From Dongshaea marina (GTDB lineage Bacteria; Pseudomonadota; Gammaproteobacteria; Enterobacterales; Aeromonadaceae): DNA of 64,000 nucleotides. Where the stretch lies: assembly GCF_003072645.1 (NCBI RefSeq), contig NZ_CP028897.1, positions 591,658 to 655,657 of the forward strand, read 5' to 3'. The translations under genes were made by a program, and so were the position numbers. The notes beneath the pieces are model-generated. The model searched no databases, was not told the origin of the DNA, and worked only from the letters and a program-made list of their open reading frames with translations. This document shows, one piece after another, positions 1-10,319 of this stretch; position 1 is the first letter of the stretch, and every line of letters begins with the position of its first letter.

Positions 1-1233
<1,233 letters not shown>

Positions 1234-1240
1234 GGGGTCA

Positions 1241-1265
1241 GGGGGGCGGTTATCTCCCCCTTTTT
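1241..1265. terminator. Rho-independent terminator between the deaminase gene and cheW
   Basis: A GGGGG / CCCCC stem with a short loop is followed directly by five T on the plus strand, eight bases after the deaminase stop codon. It lies between two convergent genes and best fits termination of the plus-strand gene. Confidence 0.7.
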
Positions 1266-1275
1266 GCATTATTGC

Positions 1276-1764
1276 TTAGGGCTCATCATCGGTGATCCGC
1301 TCTAGGTTGAGCAGGATCAGTAGCTCGTTATTATCTCCCTGCTGGCTGACCCCCTGGATGAACTCAGCGGTGGCTTCGGTTCCGATTCCCGGGGCCGAAC
1401 CAATATCGGAGTCACTCATCCAGATCACCTCGGCGACCGTGTCGACCAGCAGGCCGATCGGATGATTGTCATTTTCTAAAACGATGATCCTTGATGAATC
1501 GTTCGGCTCAGCGAACGGCAGGCCAAAGCGGGTGCGTAGATCAATGATGGTGATGATGATGCCGCGAGAGTTGATGATCCCCAAAATGTAATCGGGGGCG
1601 CCGGGAACAGGAACAATGTCGACAATCCTGAAAACTTCCTGAATGGTGACAGCTTTCAGAGCGTACTTTTCTTCGAAGAGTTTGAAAACAACCCAGGGGT
1701 TGAGATGGCTATTGTTAGTGTTGCTGTTTGATTCAGACTGGGTGACGGTTTCTTGTTCACTCAT
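1276..1764 (-). CDS. CheW-domain chemotaxis coupling protein
   Basis: A 162-residue protein made of one CheW-like SH3 fold after a polar N-terminal tail rich in Ser and Asn (about residues 1-22). Recognisable CheW segments are the opening strand, IQEVFRIVDIVPVPGAP, YILGIINSRG, IDLRTRFGLP and IGLLVDTVAEV. CheW proteins bridge chemoreceptors and CheA at the inner membrane. This is a solitary gene with no cheA, receptor or fla gene nearby, so it may be an accessory CheW rather than the main one. A good AAGGAA ribosome binding site precedes the ATG. CheV is excluded because there is no receiver domain. Confidence 0.85.
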   Translation of the reverse strand: MSEQETVTQSESNSNTNNSHLNPWVVFKLFEEKYALKAVTIQEVFRIVDIVPVPGAPDYILGIINSRGIIITIIDLRTRFGLPFAEPNDSSRIIVLENDNHPIGLLVDTVAEVIWMSDSDIGSAPGIGTEATAEFIQGVSQQGDNNELLILLNLERITDDEP

Positions 1765-2033
1765 GAATATTCCTTACTCAAGCCTGGCTCGCAGTGAAAG
1801 TTTGTATGTTGCTGATTTCAGGTGTCCTTATCTACATACTTTAGCGAAAAACTCGCCAGCTCTCGAACTCAAGGCTTCAGTTTTGCGAGATAAACTCCAG
1901 GAATTTCTTCGAACAGTTCCAATAATTCAAATTTATTTCCTCCGGATGCCTGACTGAGAGCAGGCTCTCTTCATTGTTGCGACGGTTTTTGAGACTATGA
2001 ATTTTTGAGCATATTCAACGACTAAAACCTGCG

Positions 2034-2945
2034 ATGCCTCTTCTTGCCATTATTCTCATTATCATTTCGGCCGCCATGCATGTGGGGTGGAATCTTATCA
2101 GCAAGAGGCAGCAGCCCAGTGCGGCATTTTTTATGATTGCCAACGCCATGGGAGTGGCGATGCTCCTTCCCGCTCTGCTATTACCGGGTCGCTTGCCGCT
2201 GTCGGATGTTCCGGCGCAGATATGGTGGTTGCTTGGGCTGACCAGTTTTTGTATGGCGGTCTATAGTGCAGCGCTTGCCGGGGCCTATCGCTGTGGTCAG
2301 ATGTCGGTGGCTTACCCGGTTGCACGGGCAATGCCCGTCATTCTGGTTGCCCTGGTGGCATCGAGTATCGGCCATAGCGTGGCGCTGTCGTGGCAGAGTA
2401 TCACCGGAAGTGTCCTGGTTGCGGGCGGTTGCCTGCTGCTTCCCCTGCTGCGTTTTAGTGAGTTGCGCCTGTCCAACTACCGGAACTTAAGTTGTGCCCT
2501 GGCTTTGCTGGCCGCTCTTGGGACCGTGGGCTACTCGCTTATTGACTATGATGCCCTGCAACTTTTGAATCGCTTGCGTGCTCCCGGTGTCAGTACCCTG
2601 TTGCAAACCCTGCTATACGCAGGTCTTGAAACAGGCTTATGTGCTTTGTGGCTCGGCCTGTTTGTTGCAGTGCGCCGCCGAGAGAGGCATCAGTTGAGGG
2701 AGCTTTGGCATGGCGGACTCAGACAGGCGGTCCTTGCCGGGCATATCATGTACCTTGGCTATCTTTTGGTATTGATCGCCCTGACCCTGGTGACGAATGT
2801 CAGTTATGTGGTGAGCTTTCGCCAGTTGAGTATTCCGCTGGGGGCGGCTTGCGCCATTATTTTTCTTAAAGAGCCCGCCAGTCACCCTAAAACGGCCGGG
2901 GTGGCCATCGTATTTATTGGCCTGTTGCTGGTGGTAACCGGCTAA
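2034..2945 (+). CDS. EamA/DMT-family transporter
   Basis: A 303-residue, very hydrophobic protein with about ten predicted membrane segments in two similar halves, as in the drug/metabolite transporter superfamily (two EamA domains). The N-terminus has the small-residue-rich first helix followed by HVGWNLISK, and the first half ends with the SVAYPVARAMPVILVAL segment typical of EamA repeats. The second half ends with FLKEPASHPKTAGVAIVFIGLLL, the usual closing helix. The substrate cannot be told. No strong Shine-Dalgarno is seen before the ATG; a later Met (at 2076) would remove the first helix, so 2034 is preferred. It appears monocistronic. Confidence 0.8.
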   Translation: MPLLAIILIIISAAMHVGWNLISKRQQPSAAFFMIANAMGVAMLLPALLLPGRLPLSDVPAQIWWLLGLTSFCMAVYSAALAGAYRCGQMSVAYPVARAMPVILVALVASSIGHSVALSWQSITGSVLVAGGCLLLPLLRFSELRLSNYRNLSCALALLAALGTVGYSLIDYDALQLLNRLRAPGVSTLLQTLLYAGLETGLCALWLGLFVAVRRRERHQLRELWHGGLRQAVLAGHIMYLGYLLVLIALTLVTNVSYVVSFRQLSIPLGAACAIIFLKEPASHPKTAGVAIVFIGLLLVVTG

Positions 2946-3007
2946 TGCTAATGTCGGGGTCGCCCGACTGCGAGCAAAGGGGCAAACGCTTTTTCCCTTT
3001 GCTATCC

Positions 3008-3158
3008 CCTCGCGCTCCGGATCTCGCTTTATCCTCGGCTCACCTGAGGCTTAAAGTTCCGAACAGACAGTATGTCCCTATACTGACTGTTCTCTTGAAA
3101 CCTCCTGTTTCTCGACTTCCATCCTCTACGGTTCACCTCTGTGCTCGCTCACGGGGGG
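3008..3158 (-). repeat. GGA-hairpin dispersed repeat, copy 1
   Basis: The unit is bounded by a CTCCGGATCTCGCTTTATCC edge and by a CACCTCTGTGCTCGCTCACGG edge, both shared with the other copies. The centre holds two hairpins. The first has CAGTAT/ATACTG arms around GTCCCT at 3068-3085, extended outside an A-A mismatch by GAACAG/CTGTTC to span 3061-3092. The second has GAAAC/GTTTC arms around CTCCT at 3097-3111. Read on the minus strand the loops contain GGA. Confidence 0.7.
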
Positions 3159-3274
3159 ATCATGTTCTTTTCTCCGATTCGGCTATAGAGGAAATTTAGG
3201 TTTTTATGTGTTAGAGGCAGGATGCCGAGCCACGCAGGTCGATGTCGGGAACATCGTTCCGGAGTGAGCCTTTG

Positions 3275-3300
3275 GTTACTTTGAGCGATATCAAAGTAAC
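3275..3300. repeat. Perfect 10-bp inverted repeat of the ACTTT-arm family
   Basis: GTTACTTTGA and TCAAAGTAAC flank a six-base spacer. Related elements with different but still complementary arms lie at 4607-4632, 19738-19763 and 53233-53250. The flank at 3208-3274 matches, in inverted orientation, the GCTCGGCATCCTGCCTCTAA flank of the 19.7-kb copy. Confidence 0.7.
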
Positions 3301-3324
3301 TCGACCACCGGGCGAATACGGTTA

Positions 3325-3482
3325 TATGGCAAAGCCATAAATATCAGTCCGAAGGACAAAGCAGAAGTTTGCTTTGTACCAATAGCGAACTTTTCATTGT
3401 GCTGCGCACGACTGATTTGCAGCGGTGCTGCATATGCCGGTGCTGATCGGCGGCAGGCAAGAAGGTGCGCTCGCCCGCACCC
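3325..3482. repeat. String of short three- to six-base-loop hairpins
   Basis: Successive inverted repeats are TATGGC-aaa-GCCATA (3325-3339), GTCC-gaa-GGAC (3347-3357), CAAAGCA-gaagtt-TGCTTTG (3357-3376), GTGC-tgc-GCAC (3399-3409), GCAGC-ggt-GCTGC (3419-3431) and GGTGCG-ctcgcc-CGCACC (3464-3481). The same order recurs in part at 3933-4100 and 4480-4545 with altered but still pairing arms, for example GCCT-gaa-GGGC at 4497-4507. Confidence 0.6.
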
Positions 3483-3487
3483 TCTTG

Positions 3488-3646
3488 CATCTCCCGGGGC
3501 GCCCCAGATCTCGCTTTATCCTCGGTTCAGCTGATGATTGAAGCACCGCATAGACAGACCTTCCATGGTCTGGCTACGCTTTCGCAACGTCCTGTTGCTC
3601 AACTCCAATCCTCTATGCTTCACCTCGGCGCTTGCTCACGGGGGGT
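3488..3646 (-). repeat. GGA-hairpin dispersed repeat, copy 2
   Basis: Same edges as copy 1. The hairpins are CAGACC/GGTCTG around TTCCAT (3555-3572) and GCAAC/GTTGC around GTCCT (3584-3598). An enclosing pair, GCATAGA and TCTATGC, lies outside the two hairpins. The stems share no sequence with copy 1, yet both pair perfectly and both loops keep TCC (GGA on the minus strand). Confidence 0.7.
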
Positions 3647-3949
3647 AATTCCCCTTTGATTCGTGCCTGAAAATCATAATGCGAGTGAAGCCGAATGGCA
3701 GGACGCCATGAGTGCATAGCCACGCCAGGGGTGGAGTCTCTCCCAGAGAGACGGAACGAGAGATAGGGATATCGAACTGGGGAGGCATATCATGGATGGT
3801 ATGCGGCGTGTCTATGCTTGAGCTTCAAGGAGTAAGTGATTTTCAGGATTTCCACGAATCGAGGGGCACCCTCGGGGTTGTTAGGGGGACTGGGTGAGCA
3901 GTCCCCCTGACCCGTAGTCCGCGGCCGGACAATTGTGCCACAGGCACAA
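3647..3949. repeat. 300-bp dispersed repeat, copy 1
   Basis: Nearly identical to 46364-46675 over most of its length, including the long stretch from the GAATGGCAGGACGCCATGAG segment to the GGCGTGTCTATGCT segment. It contains a GTCTCTC-cca-GAGAGAC hairpin and, at 3883-3908, a strong hairpin with AGGGGGACTG/CAGTCCCCCT arms. No convincing reading frame is conserved. Confidence 0.75.
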
Positions 3950-4104
3950 ATAATTAGTCCGAAGGACAAAAAGCTAAGGTTCGCTTTGTACCAATAGCGA
4001 GTCTTCAGTTGTGCTGCGCGCGGCGAATCTGCAGCTTCGCTGCAAGTGCCGATGCTGACCGGCGGCAGGCAAGAAGGTGCGCTCGCCCGCACCCTCTTGC
4101 ATCT

Positions 4105-4258
4105 CCTGGGGCGCCCCGGATCTCGCTGAACCTTCGGCTCACCTAAGGATTAAGGTACCACTTAGACGCAACATCCCTGTCGCGACTAAGCTCTCATCAC
4201 ATCCATGTGATTCGACCTGAATCCTCAACGGCTCACCTCAGCGCTTGCTCAAGGGGAA
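4105..4258 (-). repeat. GGA-hairpin dispersed repeat, copy 3
   Basis: Bounded by the shared GGGGCGCCCCGGATCTCGCT and CTCACCTCAGCGCTTGCTCA edges. Hairpin 1 (4161-4190) has outer CTTAG/CTAAG arms, a 2x2 internal loop and inner GCAACA/TGTCGC arms around TCCC. Hairpin 2 (4196-4211) has ATCACAT/ATGTGAT arms around CC. On the minus strand these read ACAGGGATGT and ACATGGATGT, both of which fit the published CsrA SELEX core ACARGGAUGU or come within one base of it. Confidence 0.7.
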
Positions 4259-4606
4259 GTTGGGCCCCGTTTATTTGCGCCGAAAGCTTCATTGTTGATG
4301 AGCGTATCAATCACAAGGATGTGATTGAAGGGCAGCCAGAACAGGGATGTTCTGTCTGTCCGTTAGTGAATCTGGTGAAGCATGAGGATGAAGCAAATAC
4401 CGGGGTGTCCTTGGGAGTGAAGAGGGCATTGGACAAGCAATACCCTTTTCCCGCCGCCGCTCGGCAGCGGCAATGTGCCACAGGCACAAATATTCTGCCT
4501 GAAGGGCAAAGGAGAAGGTTCGCTTTGTACCAACAGAGAACTTGATAGCATTGCATGCAGCTAATATTGTGGCTTAGCCATAGATATATCGGGGCGCCGA
4601 CAGCGC

Positions 4607-4632
4607 CTGACTTTTGTATCGGCAAAAGTCAG
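4607..4632. repeat. ACTTT-arm inverted repeat
   Basis: CTGACTTTTG and CAAAAGTCAG flank TATCGG. It is preceded by GGGGCGCCGACAGCGCC, which resembles the sequence before the 19738 copy. Confidence 0.65.
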
Positions 4633-4693
4633 CAAACCCCTTCGGACTGCATGAGCTGCATAACAGTACAGCTAGCTGTTGAGTGATACGGGA

Positions 4694-5622
4694 TTAGCCC
4701 ATCAGAGCGGTTAGACAGAATGCGATCCCGATACTGATGGCGGCTTCAAGGCTGGCAACTCCGGTATTTTGCTGGCGGTCCACCTCACGGCAGCGATCGA
4801 TGCCATGCAGGATCACCCGCTTGGCGATTTCGACCAGCAGATTGAGCAGAATCATGGCGAACAAGCTAAACAGTAGCCAGCCTAAAAAGTTGACCACCAG
4901 ACTTTCGGGACGGTAGGGGACAAATCGGCTGGCACTTGAGATCACCAGAGCCGTACTGATCATTTCGCCACCATGGCGGATCGCCAGGGGGATCTGAAAA
5001 AGCTGTAGTGCCTGCTGCAGTGAGGCTCCCTGATTATCCCGGCGGTAATAATACTCACGCAGCCGGGTGATAAACAGCAACAGGGCCTGGGCGACGACAA
5101 ACCCGGTGATGATCCCAAGCAGAGCGTAACCATCGAAGCCATGTACCCATTTCAGAACCGCGCGGATCACTATGGCGGTTGAGACAGAGGCCGCGGCATC
5201 GACCAGGGCAACACTCACATTGCGCTGGCGGATCTCTTCGGTTTTATCCAGCTCGGCGAGGATCAGCTTATCGTGGATCCAGCGGCCGATCTGAATCAGC
5301 AATAACCCTATCAGCCCATAGATGGTGATTCCGACCAGTTCACGAGATAGGGTAAAGGCGGTTTGGTTTTCTATGGCTCCGGTCAGTACCAGGGCGATCG
5401 CCATGATGCTACCTGCGAGGCTAATACCAAATGCAAAGTTATCCCGGTCGGCGAGCTCTTTACCCGTGTTCACATGGCTTATCAGGCCACTTAGATAACG
5501 GGTGACCCCATGATCAGGATCACCAACAGAATATTCAGGGATAAGTAGAGCAAAAATTGGGGATCATGCTGACTTAAAATGAGATCCAGTAGTTCTATAC
5601 CTCGGGTCTGTTCACTGGTCAT
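4694..5622 (-). pseudogene. DUF350 (UPF0719)-family membrane protein, apparent frameshift
   Basis: The 259-residue part from a GTG at 5473 contains two DUF350 repeats: RDNFAFGISLAGS at its start, then LVDAAASVSTAIVIRAVLKW and LEAAISIGIAFCLTAL closing each half, with about seven membrane segments. DUF350 proteins are inner-membrane proteins of unknown function. The N-terminal membrane helix lies upstream in another frame, starting MTSEQTRGIELLDL at 5622. Adding one C to the run at 5506-5509 joins them as ILIMGVTRYLSGLISHVNTGKEL, which fits the family. Divergent from glnE. Either the gene is broken or one base is missing from the sequence. Confidence 0.75.
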
Positions 5623-5764
5623 CGATTCATGCCTGGTTCATCTGAGTTCCTTGCCTTTATCAAACGTGTTTTATCCCGAGTTGGCAAGTTTTGTGATTGT
5701 TTCGGGGGTGTCAAGGCGATTAAAAAGGGGTATGTTTTGGCTATCACAGTCAGGATGAATCTTT

Positions 5765-8622
5765 ATGGATCGATTACCCAAGGAACTTGTTTGTCACGCA
5801 GATCCCTATTGGCAGCGCCTCAAGAGTGAACTTGAGACACAAGAGCTGAGTCAGGAGCAGTTATCTCAATTGCATCAAGCCTGTGCTTACAGTGATTTTA
5901 TTGCCAGTGCCTGCATTCGTGAACCCGAACTCGCAGTAGTATTGCTGGATTCAGAGTCATGTCAGAGGAATTACCAGGGGCAGTTACAAACCCTGCTGCA
6001 ATCGGTCGGGACGGAGGCGGAGCTTCATCGGCAACTGAGGCGTTTTCGACAGCAGGAGCTGGCGCGGCTTGCCTGGTTTCAACTGTTCGGATGTTTAGAG
6101 ATTGAAGATCTGCTGATTCGCCAGTCGGATCTGGCGGATGCCCTGATCCAGGGCGCCAGGGACTGGCTCTATGCCAAGCTGACAGAGCGCTGGGGGACTC
6201 CAGTTAATGACAACTCAGAGCAGCAGAGTCTCCTGGTGATAGCTATGGGTAAGCTTGGGGGACGGGAGCTTAATTTTTCATCCGATATCGATCTCATTCT
6301 GGCGTTCATGGAGCATGGGCAGACCCGGGGAGGCGAGCGTAGTTGCAGCAATCAGGAGTTCTTTACCAAGCTTGGGAGACAGCTGGTGCGGGCTCTGGAT
6401 GAGATGACCGCCGATGGTCAGGTGTATCGGGTCGATCTCAGATTACGCCCCTTTGGGGACTCTGGCCCATTGGTTGCGAGTTTCGCAGCCCTTGAGGATT
6501 ACTATCTCTGTCATGGCCGGGATTGGGAGCGCTACGCCCTGATCAAGGCACGACTGATTGGTAGCTCAGCGCTGGAGCATCAGGAGCTGCATCAGCTCCT
6601 CAGGCCCTTTGTGTATCGCCGCTATATCGATTTTAGTGTGATTCAGGCGTTGCGCAGCATGAAAGGAATGATCAATGCTGAGATCCGGCGCCGGGATCTC
6701 AGGGATAATATCAAGCTGGGCGCAGGCGGGATCCGCGAGGTTGAGTTTATCGCGCAGTCATTTCAGCTGATGCGTGGTGGTCGGGAGCCGGCATTGCAGA
6801 CCCAGAGTTTGTTGAGCGCCCTCGAGCAGCTTAGTGCCGATAAGATGCTACCCGATGAGCAGGTCTGTGAGCTGAGAAAACACTACCTCTATCTGAGGCA
6901 GGTAGAGAACTATCTGCAGCTTTTCAATGATAAGCAGACCCAGACTTTACCCTCGGAGTCTCATGAGCGGTTGCGTCTTTGTAGTTTGTTGGGATTTGCA
7001 ACTTGGCAGGATTGTCAGCAGCAGATCGCCGGGGTCATGGCATCGGTTCATGGGGTATTTTTGCAGATCGCAGGGGAGGGGGATGCTCAGAGTGAGAGTG
7101 CAGCTCCCTTCTGGTTCGAGCTATGGAACTCCCCATTTACCCCAGAAAACTGTGTGGAGCAGTTATCGCAACGCATCAGTGGCCCCAGGCTGAGCAGCTG
7201 GCCCGTGCTCTGGATGGGATCTTAGAGCATTACCAGAGTAAAACCCCACCCAAGCGCGCCCGTGAGAGCCTTAAAGCCCTGATGCCGCAGATCTTGCAGC
7301 AAACGGCGCAGTCACAACAACCGGGCCTGTTACTGGAGCGGGTGTGGCGACTTTTGACCGCAGTGATGACTCGGCCGACCTATCTGGAACTGTTGGTCGA
7401 AAATGGGGGAGCTCTCAAGCAGCTACTGGCGCTGTGTGAGAGTAGTGCCATGGTTGCCGAGCAGCTGGCTCGCTATCCGATCCTGCTCGATGAACTGCTG
7501 GACCCCTGCCTGCTGGCCAAGCCCACCCCTCTGGATCAATATCGTCAGGAGCTGCAGCAATTCATGCTGCGGATCCTTCCCGAGGATGAGGAAGGGCAGC
7601 TGGAGGGGCTTCGTCAATTTAAGCAGATCCAACAGCTGAGAGTTGCGGCCGCAGATGTTTCCGGCAAGCTACCCCTGATGAAGGTCAGCGATCATCTGAC
7701 ACGCCTGGCGGAGGTGTTGATTGAGGCTGTGGCGAACCTTGCCTGGCAACAGCTGGTGGGTCGCCATGGTCTCCCTCGGGTTGGCGAGTACGGGATTGAG
7801 CGTGGCTTTGCCATTATCGGCTATGGCAAGCTTGGAGGATTGGAGCTGGGATATGGCTCAGACCTGGATCTGGTGTTTGTGCATGATTGTCAGGCGCAGC
7901 AACCGACTCAGGGTCCCAAGGCGATTGATAGTGGCCGCTTTTATCTGAAACTGGCGCAGCGGATACTGCATATTTTTACCACCCGTACCAGCAGTGGCAT
8001 CCTTTATGATGTTGATATGCGACTGCGTCCATCCGGTAAGTCGGGGTTGCTGGTCTCTTCCTGCCATGCCTATCAGAGCTATCAGCTCAATGAAGCCTGG
8101 GTCTGGGAGCACCAGGCTCTGGTTCGCGCTCGCCTGGTCTATGGGGCCGAGCCATTTCGCCAATGGTTTTCAGATGTGAGGGTCCAGGTGTTACAGCAGG
8201 AGCGAGATGAATCAAAGCTCCGTGATGAGGTCAGGCTGATGCGCCAGAAAATGATGGAGCAATCAGCGCCCCGGGGTGGCTTTGACCTTAAGCGCTCCCA
8301 TGGGGGGATCATCGATATAGAGTTCATCGCCCAATATCTGGTGCTTCGCTATACCTCCCCGGCCTGTGAGGCGATGAGTCGCTGGAGCGATACCATCCGA
8401 ATTTTGGATGAGGCCGTGCTGGCCGGCTTGCTGGAGCAGGAGCAGGCAAAACGACTTCAGGGGGCTTACCGCAAGTTGCGAGAGCTGATCCACCGTCACA
8501 CCCTGGATCGCCTGGAGCCTCATCTTGATGATGTGTCGCCCGAGCGGCAATGGGTGATCGATGCCTGGCAGCAACTGTTAGGCAGCGGCGGCGTGGAGAC
8601 TAAGGAGCCTCAACAAGGTTGA
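5765..8622 (+). pseudogene. glnE: Bifunctional glutamine synthetase adenylyltransferase/deadenylase, apparent frameshift
   Basis: GlnE adds AMP to, and removes it from, glutamine synthetase in response to PII and glutamine. The N-terminal deadenylase domain has GKLGGRELNFSSDIDL near residue 162, and the C-terminal transferase domain has GYGKLGGLELGYGSDLDL near 685. These are the duplicated nucleotidyltransferase motifs. The reading frame breaks at the C run 7183-7186: the first part reads on to a stop at 7225, while the second continues as QAEQLARALDGILEHYQ. One added C joins them into about 952 residues, matching the 946 of E. coli. In E. coli glnE is adjacent to hldE; here hldE lies 6 kb downstream. 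AGGA lies upstream of the ATG. Confidence 0.88.
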
Positions 8623-8632
8623 GGGAGCTTGC

Positions 8633-9709
8633 ATGACCCAAAATAAAAAGCTGATGGTCGGGGTACTGTTTCTGCTGACTCTCTCCTGTTCGGTGAGAGC
8701 TGAGCCCTCTTCGAAGCTTCTGTGGGCCGGAGTGCTGTTTCGCCACGGGGACAGAACTCCCACCGCAGCACTCCCCAAACACCCTTATCCCTGGCATCAG
8801 GGGCTGGGCCAGTTAACGGCAAGGGGGATGCACCAGGAGTATCTGCTTGGACAAAGCCTCAGGGAGCGGTATGTGCAGCGCTACTCCCTTGTGGAGCCGC
8901 AATTTTCTGTCAGTGAGCTCTATGTTCGCTCTACGGATAAAGACAGAACCCTGATGAGCGCCAGCTCATTACTCTATGGGCTCTACCCTCCTGGGAGCGG
9001 CCCTAAGCTTGATACAGGGCAGGATGCCCTGCCCGGGGGCTTTCAGCCGATCCCGATCCACACGGTCCTACGCAGCCGGGATCCACTGCTCAGACCTCAG
9101 GAGCTCCACCATAAAGAGATATACAAGCTACAGCAGCACTATGTGTACGCCTCACCAACCTGGCAGCGTACAGAGCAGAGCCTGGGCAAATACTTCGCCA
9201 ACTGGAGCCGGGTTTCAGGGTTTGAGATCGACAGCCTGCAAAGTGCCAAAAAGTTTGCCAGTAATCTCTATATCAGAAGTTTGCACCAGATCCCTCTGCC
9301 CGCGGGGCTATCACCGATAGAGCTTAAGGCACTGATTCCACTGGCTGGCTGGATCCATGCCGAGCAGTTTAAGCCCTACCCGGTTGGGGTGGTGGTCGGA
9401 GGGCCATGGCTCAGGGAGGTTAGTATGCAGATGCAAGCTTATCTTAAGGGGAGCTCTTCGGTGCGGTTGCGACTCTATAGCGCGCACGATACCAACATCC
9501 TGGGAGTGATGAGCGCCTTGAGAGAGCCTCTGTCGACTAATCCCCCATATGCCTCACGGATCCAGGCTGAGCTGTTTCGTCGGCAAGGTCATGACAGGGT
9601 GGAGTTCCGTTATAACGGCCAGCCGATTGCCCTGCCTTGTAGCCTCAATGGCAGGAGCTGCTCCTTAGAGCGCTTTATTCAGTATGTTGCGGGTTTAAAG
9701 CCTGGTTGA
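8633..9709 (+). CDS. Periplasmic histidine acid phosphatase
   Basis: A 358-residue protein with a clear signal peptide (about residues 1-23, ending SVRA). The histidine phosphatase clan-2 signature RHGDRTP lies at residues 37-43, with His38 the expected phospho-acceptor, and the C-terminal AHD proton-donor motif is in LYSAHDTNILG near residue 285. Such enzymes hydrolyse phosphomonoesters in the periplasm; the substrate is unknown. It starts 10 bases after glnE and may be co-transcribed. Its last 35 bases overlap the convergent acetyltransferase gene. Confidence 0.83.
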   Translation: MTQNKKLMVGVLFLLTLSCSVRAEPSSKLLWAGVLFRHGDRTPTAALPKHPYPWHQGLGQLTARGMHQEYLLGQSLRERYVQRYSLVEPQFSVSELYVRSTDKDRTLMSASSLLYGLYPPGSGPKLDTGQDALPGGFQPIPIHTVLRSRDPLLRPQELHHKEIYKLQQHYVYASPTWQRTEQSLGKYFANWSRVSGFEIDSLQSAKKFASNLYIRSLHQIPLPAGLSPIELKALIPLAGWIHAEQFKPYPVGVVVGGPWLREVSMQMQAYLKGSSSVRLRLYSAHDTNILGVMSALREPLSTNPPYASRIQAELFRRQGHDRVEFRYNGQPIALPCSLNGRSCSLERFIQYVAGLKPG

Positions 9710-10172
9710 TCTCAACCTGCATCAGGTAATGGGTGATGCCCACCTCCACAAAAGGATCGCCGATAACTTCAAAGCCAAGCTTTTTGTAAAAATTCACGGC
9801 ATTATCGCGGGCGTGGCAGGTAACCCGCTCAAGACCCTGCTCCGTCGCATAGTTTAATAGCAGATGAACCAGCTTCTGGCCGATCCCTTCTCCCTGCAGG
9901 GGAGTATCGACCGCCATCTGGCTCAGCCGTGCCTGTTTTGAATCCGCTTGTTCCTGAATTAACAGGACGCAGCCCACGGCCTGCTGATTCTTTATAGCAA
10001 CAAAATGGGCAGAGCAGTGATCGTTCATCTCCCAGCCAAAATCGGCGATGCCAATCGGTCTGAGCAGGATGCGATTACGTAGCTCCCGCTCCTGTTGATA
10101 GAGGGGATCATTGAGCTGGATCTGCTGACAGAGGACCTCCTCATGTCTGAACTTTTTGGCGGTGGCTGGCAT
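9675..10172 (-). CDS. GNAT-family N-acetyltransferase
   Basis: A 165-residue single GNAT domain. The acetyl-CoA pyrophosphate-binding motif A is visible as QMAVDTPLQGEGIGQKLV (Q-x-x-G-x-G), followed by the NAVNFYKKLGFEV segment that closes the fold. The family transfers acetyl from acetyl-CoA to an amine; the acceptor is unknown. The gene is convergent with, and overlaps, the phosphatase gene. Confidence 0.8.
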   Translation of the reverse strand: MPATAKKFRHEEVLCQQIQLNDPLYQQERELRNRILLRPIGIADFGWEMNDHCSAHFVAIKNQQAVGCVLLIQEQADSKQARLSQMAVDTPLQGEGIGQKLVHLLLNYATEQGLERVTCHARDNAVNFYKKLGFEVIGDPFVEVGITHYLMQVEINQALNPQHTE

Positions 10173-10319
10173 AGCGTTCCTTTGGATAGGCGTGAGTTGC
10201 TCGGAGTCTATCTTATCAGTGTTGACCTCATTACCGCAGCAGTTGCGATGGTAGAAAGAGAGGGGGATCAGGATACTTCTATACTCATGAGTAGTGTCGG
10301 TCGTCAGGAGTCATAGGAT

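Larger units (their letters stand above)
2946..4693. repeat. Gene-free tract built from dispersed repeats and strings of small hairpins
   Basis: About 1.75 kb with no ORF that shows family-like composition. It is a mosaic of repeat units that also occur near 19.7-20.1, 46.4-46.7 and 53.2-53.6 kb. The order is: GGA-hairpin repeat (3008-3158), inverted arm hairpin (3275-3300), a string of short hairpins (3325-3482), a second GGA-hairpin repeat (3488-3646), a 300-bp repeat (3647-3949), a second hairpin string (3933-4100), a third GGA-hairpin repeat (4105-4258), remnants to about 4560, and another arm hairpin (4607-4632). The main units are listed separately. Confidence 0.75.

Noticed and set aside
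3277..4260. CRISPR array, considered because of the many short repeated palindromes
   Set aside because: Unit lengths and spacing vary, repeats are not identical, and there are no cas genes or regular spacers.
2945..4625. Several open frames of 60-112 codons in the repeat tract
   Set aside because: They run through hairpins and repeat edges, are not kept between repeat copies, and lack ribosome binding sites.
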